From Streptomyces sp. S.PB5 (GTDB lineage: Bacteria > Actinomycetota > Actinomycetes > Streptomycetales > Streptomycetaceae): a DNA stretch of 64,000 nt. A program made the translations under genes and the position numbers. This document shows positions 17,539 through 26,393 of this stretch, in pieces. How positions within the stretch are numbered: position 1 is the stretch's first letter; every line of letters begins with the position of its first letter. Below the pieces are notes generated by a model. The model saw only the letters and a program-made list of their open reading frames with translations. It was not told the origin of the DNA and ran no database searches. Location of the stretch: NCBI RefSeq assembly GCF_030403745.1, contig NZ_JAQMWP010000009.1, positions 62,001 through 126,000 on the forward strand. Reading direction: 5' to 3'.

Positions 17539-17556
17539 TGGGGGCTGTCGCCCCCA
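17539..17556 (+). terminator. Hairpin after the TetR operon
   Basis: A 7-bp perfect stem TGGGGGC / GCCCCCA with a TGTC loop, about 40 bp after the tetR stop. It lies in a recurring Streptomyces intergenic repeat and lacks a T-run, so terminator function is probable rather than certain. Confidence 0.55.
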
Positions 17557-17669
17557 GACCCCCGCTTCGGCCCTGAAGGGGCCTCGGACGGGCTGAGTGA
17601 CGCGGACCGGCGTCGAACAGGGCATCGCATCGCACCCGCACCGGCGCAACGGCGAGCAGGGGACGTGCC

Positions 17670-17756
17670 GGGGGGTGTCCGCCCGCAGCGGCGGGCGTCC
17701 GACACCACGCACCCCTGAAAGAAGCCGAGCCGCCCGACCGAGGACGGACACCCCCC
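17670..17756 (+). repeat. Miniature inverted-repeat element, copy 2
   Basis: An 87-bp element starting GGGGGGTGTCCGCCCGCAGC and ending CGGACACCCCCC, with perfect 12-bp terminal inverted repeats. It is the inverted partner of 14392-14477. The two copies bracket the five genes from the DUF3817 gene to tetR. Confidence 0.7.
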
Positions 17757-17947
17757 GGCGCGGCCCCGACCCCCGATGGCGAGTAGTGCGCAACGCGAAC
17801 CCCCACCCCACCCGCGCAGGCCGCCGCAGGCACCCCGCCCCACCGCCGGAGGCACACGGCACACCCACCTGGACCCTCCCAGTTCGACACGCCCGGAAAT
17901 CTCCACTTTTGTGTGGGTATCGGCTCGTTCGAAAACTGGAGGGCGCT

Positions 17948-19741
17948 GTGCGGCCGGAGGGCTATGACTACGACACCCACAGCCGACTTGCCGGACCGCT
18001 CACGGAGCCGTCCGCCGACGAGTACCGGGTGCAGTACGCCTCGCTCCTCGCACGCGAGCCGCACCGGATACGCGCGGTCCTCCTGATGACCCTCGCGCCG
18101 ATCCTCACCGGCGCCCTGCTCGTCTACCTCGTCTGGCCCACCCACTGGGTCGAGCGCGAGGGCGGTGACGAGTGGATGGTCGGCCTCGACATCACCATGC
18201 TCATAGCCATCGGCCTCATCGAGCTGTTCATGGTCGTCAACGTCGCCTCTGTCGCCCACGCGACCCTCGTCGCCCGCGACCCCGTCCCGGTCACCCCCGA
18301 ACCCGGCACCCGCGTCGCCTTCCTCACGACGTACGTCCCGGGCAAGGAACCCCTGGAGATGGTCCGCGCCACCCTCGAAGGCGCGACGAAGATCACCCAC
18401 ACCGGCCCCGGCAGCGTTCTCGACGTGTGGCTCCTCGACGAGGGCGACGACGAACAGGCCAAGGCCCTCTGCACCGAGCTCGGCGTACGGCACTTCACCC
18501 GCAACGGCGTCCCCGAGTGGAACCGCCCCAAGGGCGTCCACAAGGCCTGCACCAAGCACGGCAACTACAACGCGTGGATCGCCATGCACGGCGACGAGTA
18601 CGACTTCTTCGCTTCCGTCGACACCGACCACGTCCCGCTCCCCAACTTCCTCGAACGGATGATGGGTTACTTCAGGGATCCGGACGTCGCCTTCGTCGTC
18701 GGCCCCCAGGTGTACGGCAACTACCACCACCCCGTCACCAAGGCCGCGGAGTCCCAGCAGTTCCTTTTCCACGCCCTCATCCAGCGCGCCGGCAACCGTT
18801 ACCGCGCCCCCATGTTCGTCGGCACCAACAACGTCGTACGCATCGCAGCCGTCAAGCAGATCGGCGGCCTCTACGACTCGATCACCGAGGACATGGCAAC
18901 CGGCTTCGAACTCCACCGCCACCGCAACCCCGCCACCCGCCGCCACTGGCGCAGCGTGTACACCCCGGACGTCCTCGCCGTGGGTGAGGGCCCCGCCTCG
19001 TGGACCGACTTCTTCACCCAGCAGATGCGCTGGTCACGCGGCACCTACGAGACCCTCTTCAAGCAGTACTGGAAGGCCCCGTTCACGATGCCCCCGGGCC
19101 GCCTCTTCTCGTACACGATGATGCTCGTCTACTACCCGATGACGGCCGTCAACTGGTTCCTCGGCATCCTGAGCTGCGTCCTGTTCCTCTGGTTCGGCGC
19201 CTCCGGCACCCAGGTCGCCGCATCCGTGTGGCTGATGCTCTACAGCGACGCGGCCGCCCTCCAGATCGGCCTCTACCTCTGGAACCGCCGCCACAACGTC
19301 TCCCCGCACGAACCGCAAGGATCGGGCGGCCTGGCGGGCATGGCGATGTCGGCCCTCTCGGCGCCGATCTACCTGAAGTCCTTCGGCGAGGCCCTCGTCC
19401 GCCGCCCCAGCCGCTTCGTGGTCACCCCCAAGGGCGACGGCGCCAGCCCCGACCGCCTCCTCACCTTCCGCATCCACCTGTTCTGGGCGACCGTCCTCGT
19501 GACCTCCCTCGCCGCCTCCGTCGTCCTGAACCACACGCACATCGCGATGCGCACCTGGGCGGTCCTGGCGACGGCGATATCCCTGGCCCCGGTCGCGGTG
19601 TGGCTCGCCACCCGCCTCAAGGAACGCCAGACCCACCGCTCCACAGCCACAACCACAGCCAGAGCCACCACCGCCCGCCCCGTCGACGGCACCGAGCCCG
19701 CCCTCGCCACCACCTCCAGCACCACGACAGGAGGCGACTAG
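17948..19741 (+). CDS. cslA: CslA-like cellulose-synthase-family glycosyltransferase
   Basis: 597 residues from the GTG at 17948, chosen for the GGAGG site at 17938-17942. Two N-terminal membrane helices (about 42-62 and 78-103) precede a GT2 domain with the processive synthase signature: DEGDD at 164-168, DTDH at 225-228, TED at 313-315 and QQMRW at 358-362. At least four more membrane helices follow. It should polymerise a beta-glucan from UDP-sugar across the membrane. With the GlxA-type oxidase encoded 4 bp downstream it matches the CslA-GlxA pair that makes the hyphal-tip glycan in Streptomyces, which DivIVA and the Scy/FilP tip machinery help place. A Thr/Ala-rich tail ends the protein. 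Confidence 0.88.
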   Translation: MRPEGYDYDTHSRLAGPLTEPSADEYRVQYASLLAREPHRIRAVLLMTLAPILTGALLVYLVWPTHWVEREGGDEWMVGLDITMLIAIGLIELFMVVNVASVAHATLVARDPVPVTPEPGTRVAFLTTYVPGKEPLEMVRATLEGATKITHTGPGSVLDVWLLDEGDDEQAKALCTELGVRHFTRNGVPEWNRPKGVHKACTKHGNYNAWIAMHGDEYDFFASVDTDHVPLPNFLERMMGYFRDPDVAFVVGPQVYGNYHHPVTKAAESQQFLFHALIQRAGNRYRAPMFVGTNNVVRIAAVKQIGGLYDSITEDMATGFELHRHRNPATRRHWRSVYTPDVLAVGEGPASWTDFFTQQMRWSRGTYETLFKQYWKAPFTMPPGRLFSYTMMLVYYPMTAVNWFLGILSCVLFLWFGASGTQVAASVWLMLYSDAAALQIGLYLWNRRHNVSPHEPQGSGGLAGMAMSALSAPIYLKSFGEALVRRPSRFVVTPKGDGASPDRLLTFRIHLFWATVLVTSLAASVVLNHTHIAMRTWAVLATAISLAPVAVWLATRLKERQTHRSTATTTARATTARPVDGTEPALATTSSTTTGGD

Positions 19742-19744
19742 GCC

Positions 19745-21700
19745 ATGCCCTACCAGCCGTCCCAGCGCACCAAGAAGACCGTCCTCGGCATCGGCGGCAT
19801 CGCGATCCTCGCCGGCCTCAACGCCCCGGCGGCCCTCGACTTCGCGGGCGAGCGGTACACCGCGTACAAGATCGCCCAGCCCGGGTACAAGGCGAAGTAC
19901 GGGAGTTGGACCAAGGTCGACATCCCGGAGGAGTACCGCACCAACGCCATCCACGCGGCGCTCCTGCACACCGGCAAGGTCCTCATCGTCGCGGGCTCCG
20001 GCAACGAGCAGGAGAAGTTCGACGAGGGCTCCTTCGACACCGTCCTCTGGGACCCCACCGCCAACACCTTCAAGAAGATCCCCACCCCCGACGACTTCTT
20101 CTGCTCGGGCCACGCCCAACTCCCCGACGGCCGCCTCCTCGTGGCCGGCGGCACCGCCCGCTACGAGCTCCTCGAAGGCGAGGTCGACCGCGCCGGCGGC
20201 GGCATGCGCGTGAAGAACGAGAACCCCGACAAGGCGATGTTCCTGAAGAAGGGCACCCGCTTCCGTTCACCGGCCGGGGTCGAGTACGTCACGAAGTTCG
20301 GCGTGACCGTCCCCAAGGCGAAGAGGTCCTTCAAGGTCACCTACAACGCCCGCGGCGTCATGCAGCCCTGGCAGACGAAGGTGACCGCCGCCGAGTCGCG
20401 CGTCTTCGTCGAGGCCGTCGAGAAGGGCCCGATGTCCGTCACCGAGAAGCAGGCCCAGTACGAGATCGTCGGCCTGAGCGGCAAGGACGCGGACAACACC
20501 TACGGCCTCTCCGAGAAGATCACCCTCGACAAGCAGGACTTCCAGGGGATCCGCGCCGCCTACGAGTTCGATCCGCTCGCCGAGAAGTACATCCCGGTCG
20601 ACCCGATGGACAAGGCCCGCTGGTACCCGACCCTGGTCGGCCTCGACGACGGCCGTGTCCTCGCCGTCTCCGGCCTGGACGACGTCGGGATGATCGACCC
20701 GGGCGACAACGAGATCTACGACCCGAAGACCAAGAAGTGGTCCCGCGGGCCCAAGCGTTACTTCCCCACCTACCCCGCCCTCTTCCTCACCAAGGGCGGC
20801 AAGCTCTTCTACCCGGCCTCCAACGCCGGTTACGGGCCGGCCGACATGGGCCGCGAGCCGGGCCTGTGGGACCTGAAGACCAACACCTTCACCAAGGTCC
20901 CCGGCCTGCGCGACCCCGACGAGACCGAGACCTCGGCCTCCCTCCTCCTGCCTCCCGCACAGGATCAGAAGGTGATGATCCTCGGCGGCGGAGGCGTCGG
21001 CGAGTCCAGGAGGTCGACCCCGCGCACGGCCGTCGTCGACCTCAAGAAGGACAACCCGGTCTTCGAGGACGGCCCCAACCTCCCCCAGGGCACCCGGTAT
21101 CTGAACAGCGTGATCATGCCGGACGACACCGTCTTCACCGCCAACGGCTCCGAGGACTACCGCGGCCGCAGCGCCAGCAACATCCTCAAGGCGCAGTTCT
21201 ACGACCCCAAGGACAACGTCTTCCGCGAGGCCGCGGCCCCGACGGTCGGCCGCAACTACCACTCCGAGGCACTGCTGCTGCCCGACGGAAGGGTCGCCAG
21301 CTTCGGCTCCGACCCGCTCTACGACGACCAGCAGAACACCAAGCTCGGCCACTTCGAGCAGCGCATGGAGATCTTCACACCGCCCGCCCTGCACAGAGGC
21401 GGCGCCGACCGCCTCGTACTGAGGGACGGGCCGAAGGAACTCGACGAGAACCACCGGGTGACGTTCCGCACGGACGACGCGGACCGGATCGTCAAGGCGC
21501 GGCTGATGCGCCCCAGCGCGGTGACGCACACCACCGACGTCGAGCAGCGCTCCATCGAACTCGGCATCACCAAGAACGCCAGGGCCGTCACCTTCGACGT
21601 ACCGAAGGACCCGTCGCTGGTGCCGCCCGGCTGGTACATGCTGTTCGCGACGGACGCGGACGGGACGCCGTCGGAAGCGAAGTGGATCCAGGTGAAGTAG
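19745..21700 (+). CDS. glxA: GlxA-like copper radical oxidase
   Basis: 651 residues with an uncleaved-type N-terminal hydrophobic anchor (about 12-33) and a galactose-oxidase-like beta-propeller. Alignment by motif to galactose oxidase gives the full copper/radical site: Cys120 in DFFCSGH and Tyr294 in ARWYPT (the Cys-Tyr crosslink), Tyr505-His506 in NYHSEALLLPDG, and His595 in AVTHTTD. The C-terminal domain (about 550-651) supplies the last ligand. GlxA oxidises the CslA product and is needed for tip glycan deposition and normal hyphal development. GGAGG precedes the ATG by about ten bases and the gene starts 4 bp after cslA. Confidence 0.88.
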   Translation: MPYQPSQRTKKTVLGIGGIAILAGLNAPAALDFAGERYTAYKIAQPGYKAKYGSWTKVDIPEEYRTNAIHAALLHTGKVLIVAGSGNEQEKFDEGSFDTVLWDPTANTFKKIPTPDDFFCSGHAQLPDGRLLVAGGTARYELLEGEVDRAGGGMRVKNENPDKAMFLKKGTRFRSPAGVEYVTKFGVTVPKAKRSFKVTYNARGVMQPWQTKVTAAESRVFVEAVEKGPMSVTEKQAQYEIVGLSGKDADNTYGLSEKITLDKQDFQGIRAAYEFDPLAEKYIPVDPMDKARWYPTLVGLDDGRVLAVSGLDDVGMIDPGDNEIYDPKTKKWSRGPKRYFPTYPALFLTKGGKLFYPASNAGYGPADMGREPGLWDLKTNTFTKVPGLRDPDETETSASLLLPPAQDQKVMILGGGGVGESRRSTPRTAVVDLKKDNPVFEDGPNLPQGTRYLNSVIMPDDTVFTANGSEDYRGRSASNILKAQFYDPKDNVFREAAAPTVGRNYHSEALLLPDGRVASFGSDPLYDDQQNTKLGHFEQRMEIFTPPALHRGGADRLVLRDGPKELDENHRVTFRTDDADRIVKARLMRPSAVTHTTDVEQRSIELGITKNARAVTFDVPKDPSLVPPGWYMLFATDADGTPSEAKWIQVK

Positions 21701-21725
21701 CGGCCGGCCGAGGCCGACCGGAGTG

Positions 21726-22724
21726 TCAGCCCTGGGAGTTGCGCGCCAGCCCCAGGGCGTACTCCGGCCACCACTGCCCGGCGTTCGGACCGCCCTCGCA
21801 GGTGCCGTCCGACTCGCCGGGCCGCTTGACCCAGAGATAGGCGTCCAGGGCCGGCTCGCCGGTGGTGGTCGTCGGACGGGTGCCGAGCGCCCGGCCCGGC
21901 GGGTTGCACCAGACCCCCGGCAGCGGCCCGTTGCCGTTGCGGCTGCTGTCGATGACGAAGTGCTTGCCGCCGAGGTCCTCGGAGAGATGCAGGCCGTACT
22001 CCTTGGTGACCTCGTCGGTCTGGAAGTTGGAGACGTTCAGCGCGAACCCGTCCGCCTTCTCCACCCCCGCCCGGTGCAACGGCTCGACCAGCTTCCAGGA
22101 CTCCCGGATCCAGGACGGGTTGCCGGCGTCCAGATACACCTTGGTGTTCGGCTGCTGCTTCAGCCGGTCGATCGCCTCGCTCAGCAACTGCTCGCGCTCG
22201 GCGTGGTATTCACCGGGCGTGCAGCCGTCCACGATGTGCGCGACCGCATCGGGCTCCAGCACGACCAGTGCCTTCGCGGAGCCCAGCGCGTCGGCGAACT
22301 TCCCGATCCACGCCCGGTAGGCGTCCGCGTCCGCCGCCCCGCCCGCCGAGTGCTGACCGCAGTCCCGGTGCGGGATGTTGTACGCCACGAACAGCGCCGT
22401 ACGGTCCTCGGCCGCCGCCGAGGCCGTCGCCGCCCGCACCGTCGGCCCGGGGTCGATCTCCCCGGCCGGCCACAGCGCGGCCGGCTGGTCCGCGATCCGC
22501 CGCAGCAGCGCCGCGTCCTGGGCGCGCCCCTCCCGCTGCCACAGCAGCACCTGCTCGGCGGCGGGACTGTTCGGATCCACCCAGAACGGCGACGCCGGGT
22601 CCGGGCCCTCCTTCCTGCTCGCCGCGCCGGCGACGGAGGCCTCGTCGACGTCGGACGCGGACGAGCAGCCCGCGGCGAGCGCGAGGACGGTGAGGGCCGC
22701 GAGGGTGTGGGTCAGCCGGGACAT
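21726..22724 (-). CDS. GH6-family endoglucanase lipoprotein (CslZ-like)
   Basis: 332 residues with a lipoprotein signal (LALAAGC, lipid-carrying Cys20) and a glycoside hydrolase family 6 domain. GH6 catalytic motifs are YNIPHRDCGQHSAGG (Asp121), LVVLEPDAVAH (Asp159), YLDAGNPSW and DSSRNGNG. It should cleave beta-1,4-glucan at the outer face of the membrane, probably trimming or releasing the CslA product. In the S. coelicolor csl cluster a GH6 protein is likewise encoded beside glxA. Here it converges on glxA with a 25-bp gap, so it has its own promoter. The ATG at 22724 is preceded by AAGGGAGC. Confidence 0.88.
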   Translation of the reverse strand: MSRLTHTLAALTVLALAAGCSSASDVDEASVAGAASRKEGPDPASPFWVDPNSPAAEQVLLWQREGRAQDAALLRRIADQPAALWPAGEIDPGPTVRAATASAAAEDRTALFVAYNIPHRDCGQHSAGGAADADAYRAWIGKFADALGSAKALVVLEPDAVAHIVDGCTPGEYHAEREQLLSEAIDRLKQQPNTKVYLDAGNPSWIRESWKLVEPLHRAGVEKADGFALNVSNFQTDEVTKEYGLHLSEDLGGKHFVIDSSRNGNGPLPGVWCNPPGRALGTRPTTTTGEPALDAYLWVKRPGESDGTCEGGPNAGQWWPEYALGLARNSQG

Positions 22725-22783
22725 GCTGCTCCCTTGCGCAAATGTGACGTTACGTGATGGTTTGTTACCCATCGTCACATGGA

Positions 22784-23830
22784 TCACTTGTCCGAGCCGG
22801 ACGGGGAGGGGCGTGTGTCGGGTGCGGGTTCGACGGGTGCGGTTTCGTCGCGGCCGGCCCCGCTGAGCGCGATGCCCAGCGGCGTCCGCTCGTACAGGAC
22901 CTGATGGCCGTATCGCCTCGACGTCAGCAGACCCGACGCCCGCAGGACCGACAGATGCGCCGACACGGACGACGGGGCGAGGCCGAGCCGGTGGGCCAGG
23001 GCCGTCGTCGTGGCCGGTTCGCCGAGGTCGGCCAGTACGGCGGCCCGCCCGCGTCCCAGCAGCCGTACGAGCGCGTCGGGCGTACGGTCGTCCGGCTCGG
23101 TCCACAGGCCGCCGATGCCCCGCGCCGGGTACGCGAGAGTCGGCTGCCAGGGCGCGTCATAGGTGCTGACCACGTCGGGCCAGATGAACACGCTCGGCAT
23201 CAGCACCAGCCCCTGTCCTTCCAGCCGGCGCTCGTGCTCGCCCCGGAACTCGACGGTCAGCGTCCCGGCGTCCCACCCGAACCGCCCGCTGATCTCCGGC
23301 AGCAGCCCGCCGAGCCCTACCTCGGCGAGCCGTCGGGAGTGGAAGGCGACGTCGGCCTCCAGCAGGGCGCGCAGCCGAGGCCAGTCCGGGGCGACGAGGG
23401 TGTGCCAGACCTCCTCCATCGCGTCGGACAGCTCCCGCACCATCCGCACGGGGTCCCGCAGCCAGGCCCGGCCCTGAGCCGACTCCAGCGCGCCGGGCGT
23501 GCACGCGAGCGACTTCGCGGTGTCCGCGCGGGCGGCCACCGGGTCATGAGCCCGTACGGCCGCGATCTCCTCCTCGAAGGTGGCCGCGGGGCCTGTCGGC
23601 GGCGGACTCAACCAGTCGGGGGAGTGACCGCGGCGAGGCATCAGCATCCACAACGCCGTCAGATCCAGCTCGGCGGCCGCGGCCCGGATCCGGCGCAGCC
23701 AGGGCGCGTGGTAACCGTGCCGTTCGGGCCGCTTGAGGGTGCGCACGACCTCCTGGGTCTCCCAGAGCGGAGAGATCGCGAAACGGCACCGGAGGAAGTC
23801 GTCCTCACCGAAGTGGAGTCGAGAGGGCAT
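22784..23830 (-). CDS. ArsR-type winged-helix regulator with DUF5937-like N-terminus
   Basis: 348 residues starting MPSRLHFGEDDFLRCRFAISPLWET. Roughly 250 N-terminal residues form the ligand or protein-interaction part typical of DUF5937 proteins. The DNA-binding winged helix is at the C-terminus (about 270-325: TTTALAHRLGLAPSSVSAHLSVLRASGLLTSRRYGHQVLY). It diverges from an MFS exporter gene with 114 bp between starts. This arrangement is frequent in Streptomyces and suggests control of the exporter, perhaps through the palindrome at 23889-23904. Confidence 0.82.
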   Translation of the reverse strand: MPSRLHFGEDDFLRCRFAISPLWETQEVVRTLKRPERHGYHAPWLRRIRAAAAELDLTALWMLMPRRGHSPDWLSPPPTGPAATFEEEIAAVRAHDPVAARADTAKSLACTPGALESAQGRAWLRDPVRMVRELSDAMEEVWHTLVAPDWPRLRALLEADVAFHSRRLAEVGLGGLLPEISGRFGWDAGTLTVEFRGEHERRLEGQGLVLMPSVFIWPDVVSTYDAPWQPTLAYPARGIGGLWTEPDDRTPDALVRLLGRGRAAVLADLGEPATTTALAHRLGLAPSSVSAHLSVLRASGLLTSRRYGHQVLYERTPLGIALSGAGRDETAPVEPAPDTRPSPSGSDK

Positions 23831-23888
23831 GGAGGTTCCTGACCGAGGAGAGACGAGGAGAGACAGGGATGAGGGCCAGGACGGAAGA

Positions 23889-23904
23889 TTCGGCCACGGC
23901 CGAA
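23889..23904. promoter_or_regulatory. Palindrome between the ArsR-type and MFS genes
   Basis: TTCGGCC-AC-GGCCGAA, a perfect 7-2-7 dyad about 40 bp before the MFS start. Candidate operator for the divergently encoded winged-helix protein; no experimental support. Confidence 0.4.
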
Positions 23905-23944
23905 ACTCTAGGCCGCGAGCACGGCCGCGGCCACGCTGCTGCAC

Positions 23945-25168
23945 ATGACGGACGACGACACGCTCACCGCCACCACCCCACCGGCCACCGGCTACGCCCG
24001 CGTCCTGGCCGTACGCGAATTCCGTGCCGTCTTCGCCGCGCACCTGCTCTCCCTCCTGGGCGTGGTGATCAGCGAGATCGCCCTCTCCGTCCTCGTCTAC
24101 GACCTCACCGGCTCCCCTCTGCTCAGCGCCCTGGCGTTCGCGCTCGGTTTCCTGCCGTACGTCGTCGGCGGCACCCTTCTCGCCGGGGTCGCCGACCGCT
24201 TCCCGGCCCGGCGGGTGCTGGTGGTGTGCGACCTGGTCTGCGCGGCGTGCGTGCTGCCGATGACGGTGCCGGGGGCGGGGATCGCCGTACTGCTGAGCCT
24301 GCGCTGCTGTCTGGCGGTGGTGGCGCCGGTGTTCCAGGGGACGCGGATGGCGACGCTCGCCGACATCCTCGGCGACGGGGACCTGTTCGTGCTCGGGCGC
24401 TCGCTGCTGCGGATCGTGTCGCAGAGCGCGCTGCTCGCGGGGTACGGGGTGGGCGGGGTGCTGCTGACCGTGGTGTCGCCGCGCCATGCGCTGCTGATCA
24501 CGGTGGTCACGTTCGGGGCGTCGGCGGTGCTGCTGCGCTTCGGGACGCGGCGGCGGCCCGCGCGGGCGGGGGCGGGCGGTGCGTTGGTGACGGAGTCGCT
24601 GAAGGGGGCCCGGCAGGTGCTCGCGAACCGCCGGGTGCGGGTGCTCCTGCTGCTCTTCTGGGTGCCGCCGATGTTCGCGGTGGTGCCGGAGGCGCTGGCG
24701 GCGCCGTACGCGGACGAGCTGCGGGTGGGCTCGGTGGGGCTGGGTCTGCTGATGTGCGCGCTGCCGGTCGGTGTGATCGCGGGGGAGCTGTGGGCGGGGG
24801 CCCGGCTGCGGCCGTCGGCGCGGGAACGGATCGCGCTGCCGCTGGTGTGCGTGATGCTGCTGCCGTACGCGGGTTATGCGCTGCACCCGGGGCTGGATGT
24901 CTCGCTGCTCCTCCTGTTCGTCTCGGGGGCGGGATCGGCGTACACGCTGGGGTTGGACCAGTGGTTCGTGCGGGCGGTGCCGGAGGAGCTGCGGGGGCGG
25001 GCGATGACGTTGCTGACGGCAGGGCTGATGACGATCCAGGGGGTGGGGATGGCGCTCGCGGGGGTGGCGGCGGAGTTCGTGGGGGTGACGGTGACGGTCG
25101 CGGGGGCGGGGCTGCTGGGGGCGGTGTGCTGTGCGCTGCTGGCTGTGGAGGCCCGGCGGACCGAATGA
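23945..25168 (+). CDS. MFS transporter (enterobactin-exporter/macrolide-efflux type)
   Basis: 407 residues with about 12 hydrophobic helices. The loop between helices 2 and 3 carries GVADRFPARRVLVVCD, the MFS signature A, and FRAVFAAHLLSLLG opens helix 1. The long central loop near 190-215 is basic. Such 12-TM exporters paired with DUF5937/ArsR regulators usually export small hydrophobic compounds; the substrate is unknown. There is no clear ribosome site before the ATG at 23945. Third-position G becomes dominant in the second half, a mild compositional shift. Confidence 0.87.
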   Translation: MTDDDTLTATTPPATGYARVLAVREFRAVFAAHLLSLLGVVISEIALSVLVYDLTGSPLLSALAFALGFLPYVVGGTLLAGVADRFPARRVLVVCDLVCAACVLPMTVPGAGIAVLLSLRCCLAVVAPVFQGTRMATLADILGDGDLFVLGRSLLRIVSQSALLAGYGVGGVLLTVVSPRHALLITVVTFGASAVLLRFGTRRRPARAGAGGALVTESLKGARQVLANRRVRVLLLLFWVPPMFAVVPEALAAPYADELRVGSVGLGLLMCALPVGVIAGELWAGARLRPSARERIALPLVCVMLLPYAGYALHPGLDVSLLLLFVSGAGSAYTLGLDQWFVRAVPEELRGRAMTLLTAGLMTIQGVGMALAGVAAEFVGVTVTVAGAGLLGAVCCALLAVEARRTE

Positions 25169-25178
25169 CAAGACGGGG

Positions 25179-25207
25179 CTGACCACGATGTGACCGGCCG
25201 GTAAGGT
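25179..25207 (+). promoter_or_regulatory. Leaderless promoter of the MarR gene
   Basis: CTGACC (25179-25184) and TAAGGT (25202-25207) are spaced 17 bp. The expected transcription start is seven bases further, at or next to the GTG at 25216, and no ribosome site is present. The spacer ends in the palindrome ACCGGCCGGT. Confidence 0.55.
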
Positions 25208-25215
25208 CTGGTGCC

Positions 25216-25725
25216 GTGCCGAAGCCCCTCAGTCTCCCCTTCGATCCCATCGCCCGCGCCGACGAGCTCTGGAAGCAGCGCTGGGGAAACGTGCCGTCCA
25301 TGGCGGCGATCACGTCGATCATGCGCGCCCACCAGATCCTGCTGGCCGAGGTCGACGCGGTGGTCAAACCCTACGGACTGACCTTCGCGCGCTACGAGGC
25401 CCTGGTCCTGCTCACCTTCTCCAAGGCCGGCGAGCTGACCATGTCCAAGATCGGCGAACGTCTGATGGTCCACCCGACATCGGTGACCAACACCATCGAC
25501 CGCCTGGTGAAGTCGGGCCTCGTCGACAAGAAACCCAACCCCAACGACGGCCGCGGCACCCTCGCCGTCATCACCGACAAGGGCCGAGAGGTCGTCGACG
25601 CCGCCACCGCCGACCTCATGGCCATGGACTTCGGCCTCGGGGTGTACGACGCGGAGGAATGCGGCGAGATCTTCGCGATGCTGCGCCCACTGCGGGTCGC
25701 GGCGAACGACTTCGACGAGGTCTGA
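25216..25725 (+). CDS. MarR-family transcriptional regulator
   Basis: 169 residues. The winged helix lies at about 70-125: LTMSKIGERLMVHPTSVTNTIDRLVKSGLVDKK, with the wing NPNDGRGTLAVITDKG. The flanking helices contribute the dimer interface. The same MarR gene lies upstream of a DUF3817 gene and icmA in S. coelicolor as I recall it. The GTG start fits a leaderless transcript. Target genes are unknown; autoregulation is likely for the family. Confidence 0.88.
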   Translation: MPKPLSLPFDPIARADELWKQRWGNVPSMAAITSIMRAHQILLAEVDAVVKPYGLTFARYEALVLLTFSKAGELTMSKIGERLMVHPTSVTNTIDRLVKSGLVDKKPNPNDGRGTLAVITDKGREVVDAATADLMAMDFGLGVYDAEECGEIFAMLRPLRVAANDFDEV

Positions 25726-25909
25726 GGGGCGCGGCGCGGGCGGTCTGCGACGCCGGTCAACGCCCGCGGGACGGGTCACGCCCGTGGGTGATCTCTCCGC
25801 TGCATGATCGATACGGCGGCGGAGGTCTGCCGTTTCCCCTGCGATCTTGTTGGGCGGTCATCGTCCGGACGATCGGCGTCCGGGCCCAACGGGAACAGGG
25901 GAACCTGCC

Positions 25910-26390
25910 TTGTCGAAGCTTCGTCGTGCCGCTCGTCGCTTACTGACCGCCGGAAGTGCCGTCGTGGTCATCGGTGCCGTCGCGCTGGGGGACCGGGGGA
26001 GTGGCGAGCGCCAGTGCCACCGGGACCACTGCGATCGGGACGTTCGACTACGACCTGCGCGGGGCCGGCGTGAAGGTGCCGGTCGGGTGCTTTCTGACGC
26101 ACTCCATCGACGGATCCGGCAAGCGGATCACCAGCCGGCTGGCGGGTGTGGACTGCATGGGGCTCGCGGCGACCTTCTCCAAGTTCTGCAACTGGAGGAT
26201 CGACTTCACCTACGCGGACACCGGCAACCGCACGTACAAGACCTCGCGGGGCAGGACGCACACCGAGTGCAGGCGTGATCCGCTGCGGCGCAACTCGGCG
26301 CAGACGCTGCCGAAGTACGGCAAGGCCTGCGCCAGGTTCTACGTGAACGGCAAGCTGCGGGCCACGCAGTGCCACTTCATCACGAAGTGA
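25910..26390 (+). pseudogene. Small secreted protein gene, frameshifted
   Basis: A TTG start at 25910 with AGGGGA upstream encodes a clear signal peptide (MSKLRRAARRLLTAGSAVVV...). The mature part lies in another frame from about 25992 to the stop at 26390: GTTAIGTFDYDLRGAGVKVPVGCFLTHSIDG, six Cys in all, ending QCHFITK. Removing one G from the run of five at 25987-25991 joins the two as ALGTGGVASASATG, a good signal-peptidase site. So either the gene carries a one-base insertion or the base call is wrong. The product would be a roughly 159-residue Cys-rich exported protein of unknown function. Codon 11 is TTA, so translation would need the bldA tRNA. Confidence 0.72.
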
Positions 26391-26393
26391 GGG

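Larger units (their letters stand above)
17500..17947. other. Intergenic region with hairpin and dispersed repeats
   Basis: 448 bp without a gene. It holds the hairpin at 17539-17556, which belongs to a common Streptomyces inter-operon repeat (GGGGGC/GCCCCC stem followed by AGACCCCC). The 87-bp element at 17670-17756 follows. From 17880 the sequence becomes less GC-rich, with the likely cslA promoter and the ribosome site GGAGG at 17938-17942. Confidence 0.6.

Noticed and set aside
17423..18946. 507-codon minus-strand frame over the cslA 5' region
   Set aside because: Runs through the repeat-rich intergenic DNA and cslA antisense; part of the similarity between such frames at 14.4 and 17.7 kb is only the inverted element.
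19000..21840. 946-codon plus-strand frame across cslA and glxA
   Set aside because: Arg/Pro-rich out-of-frame reading of both genes.
23831..25186. Upstream extension of the ArsR-type regulator frame to about 800 codons
   Set aside because: The extension is antisense to the MFS gene and Arg/His/Gln-rich; homology starts at MPSRLHF.
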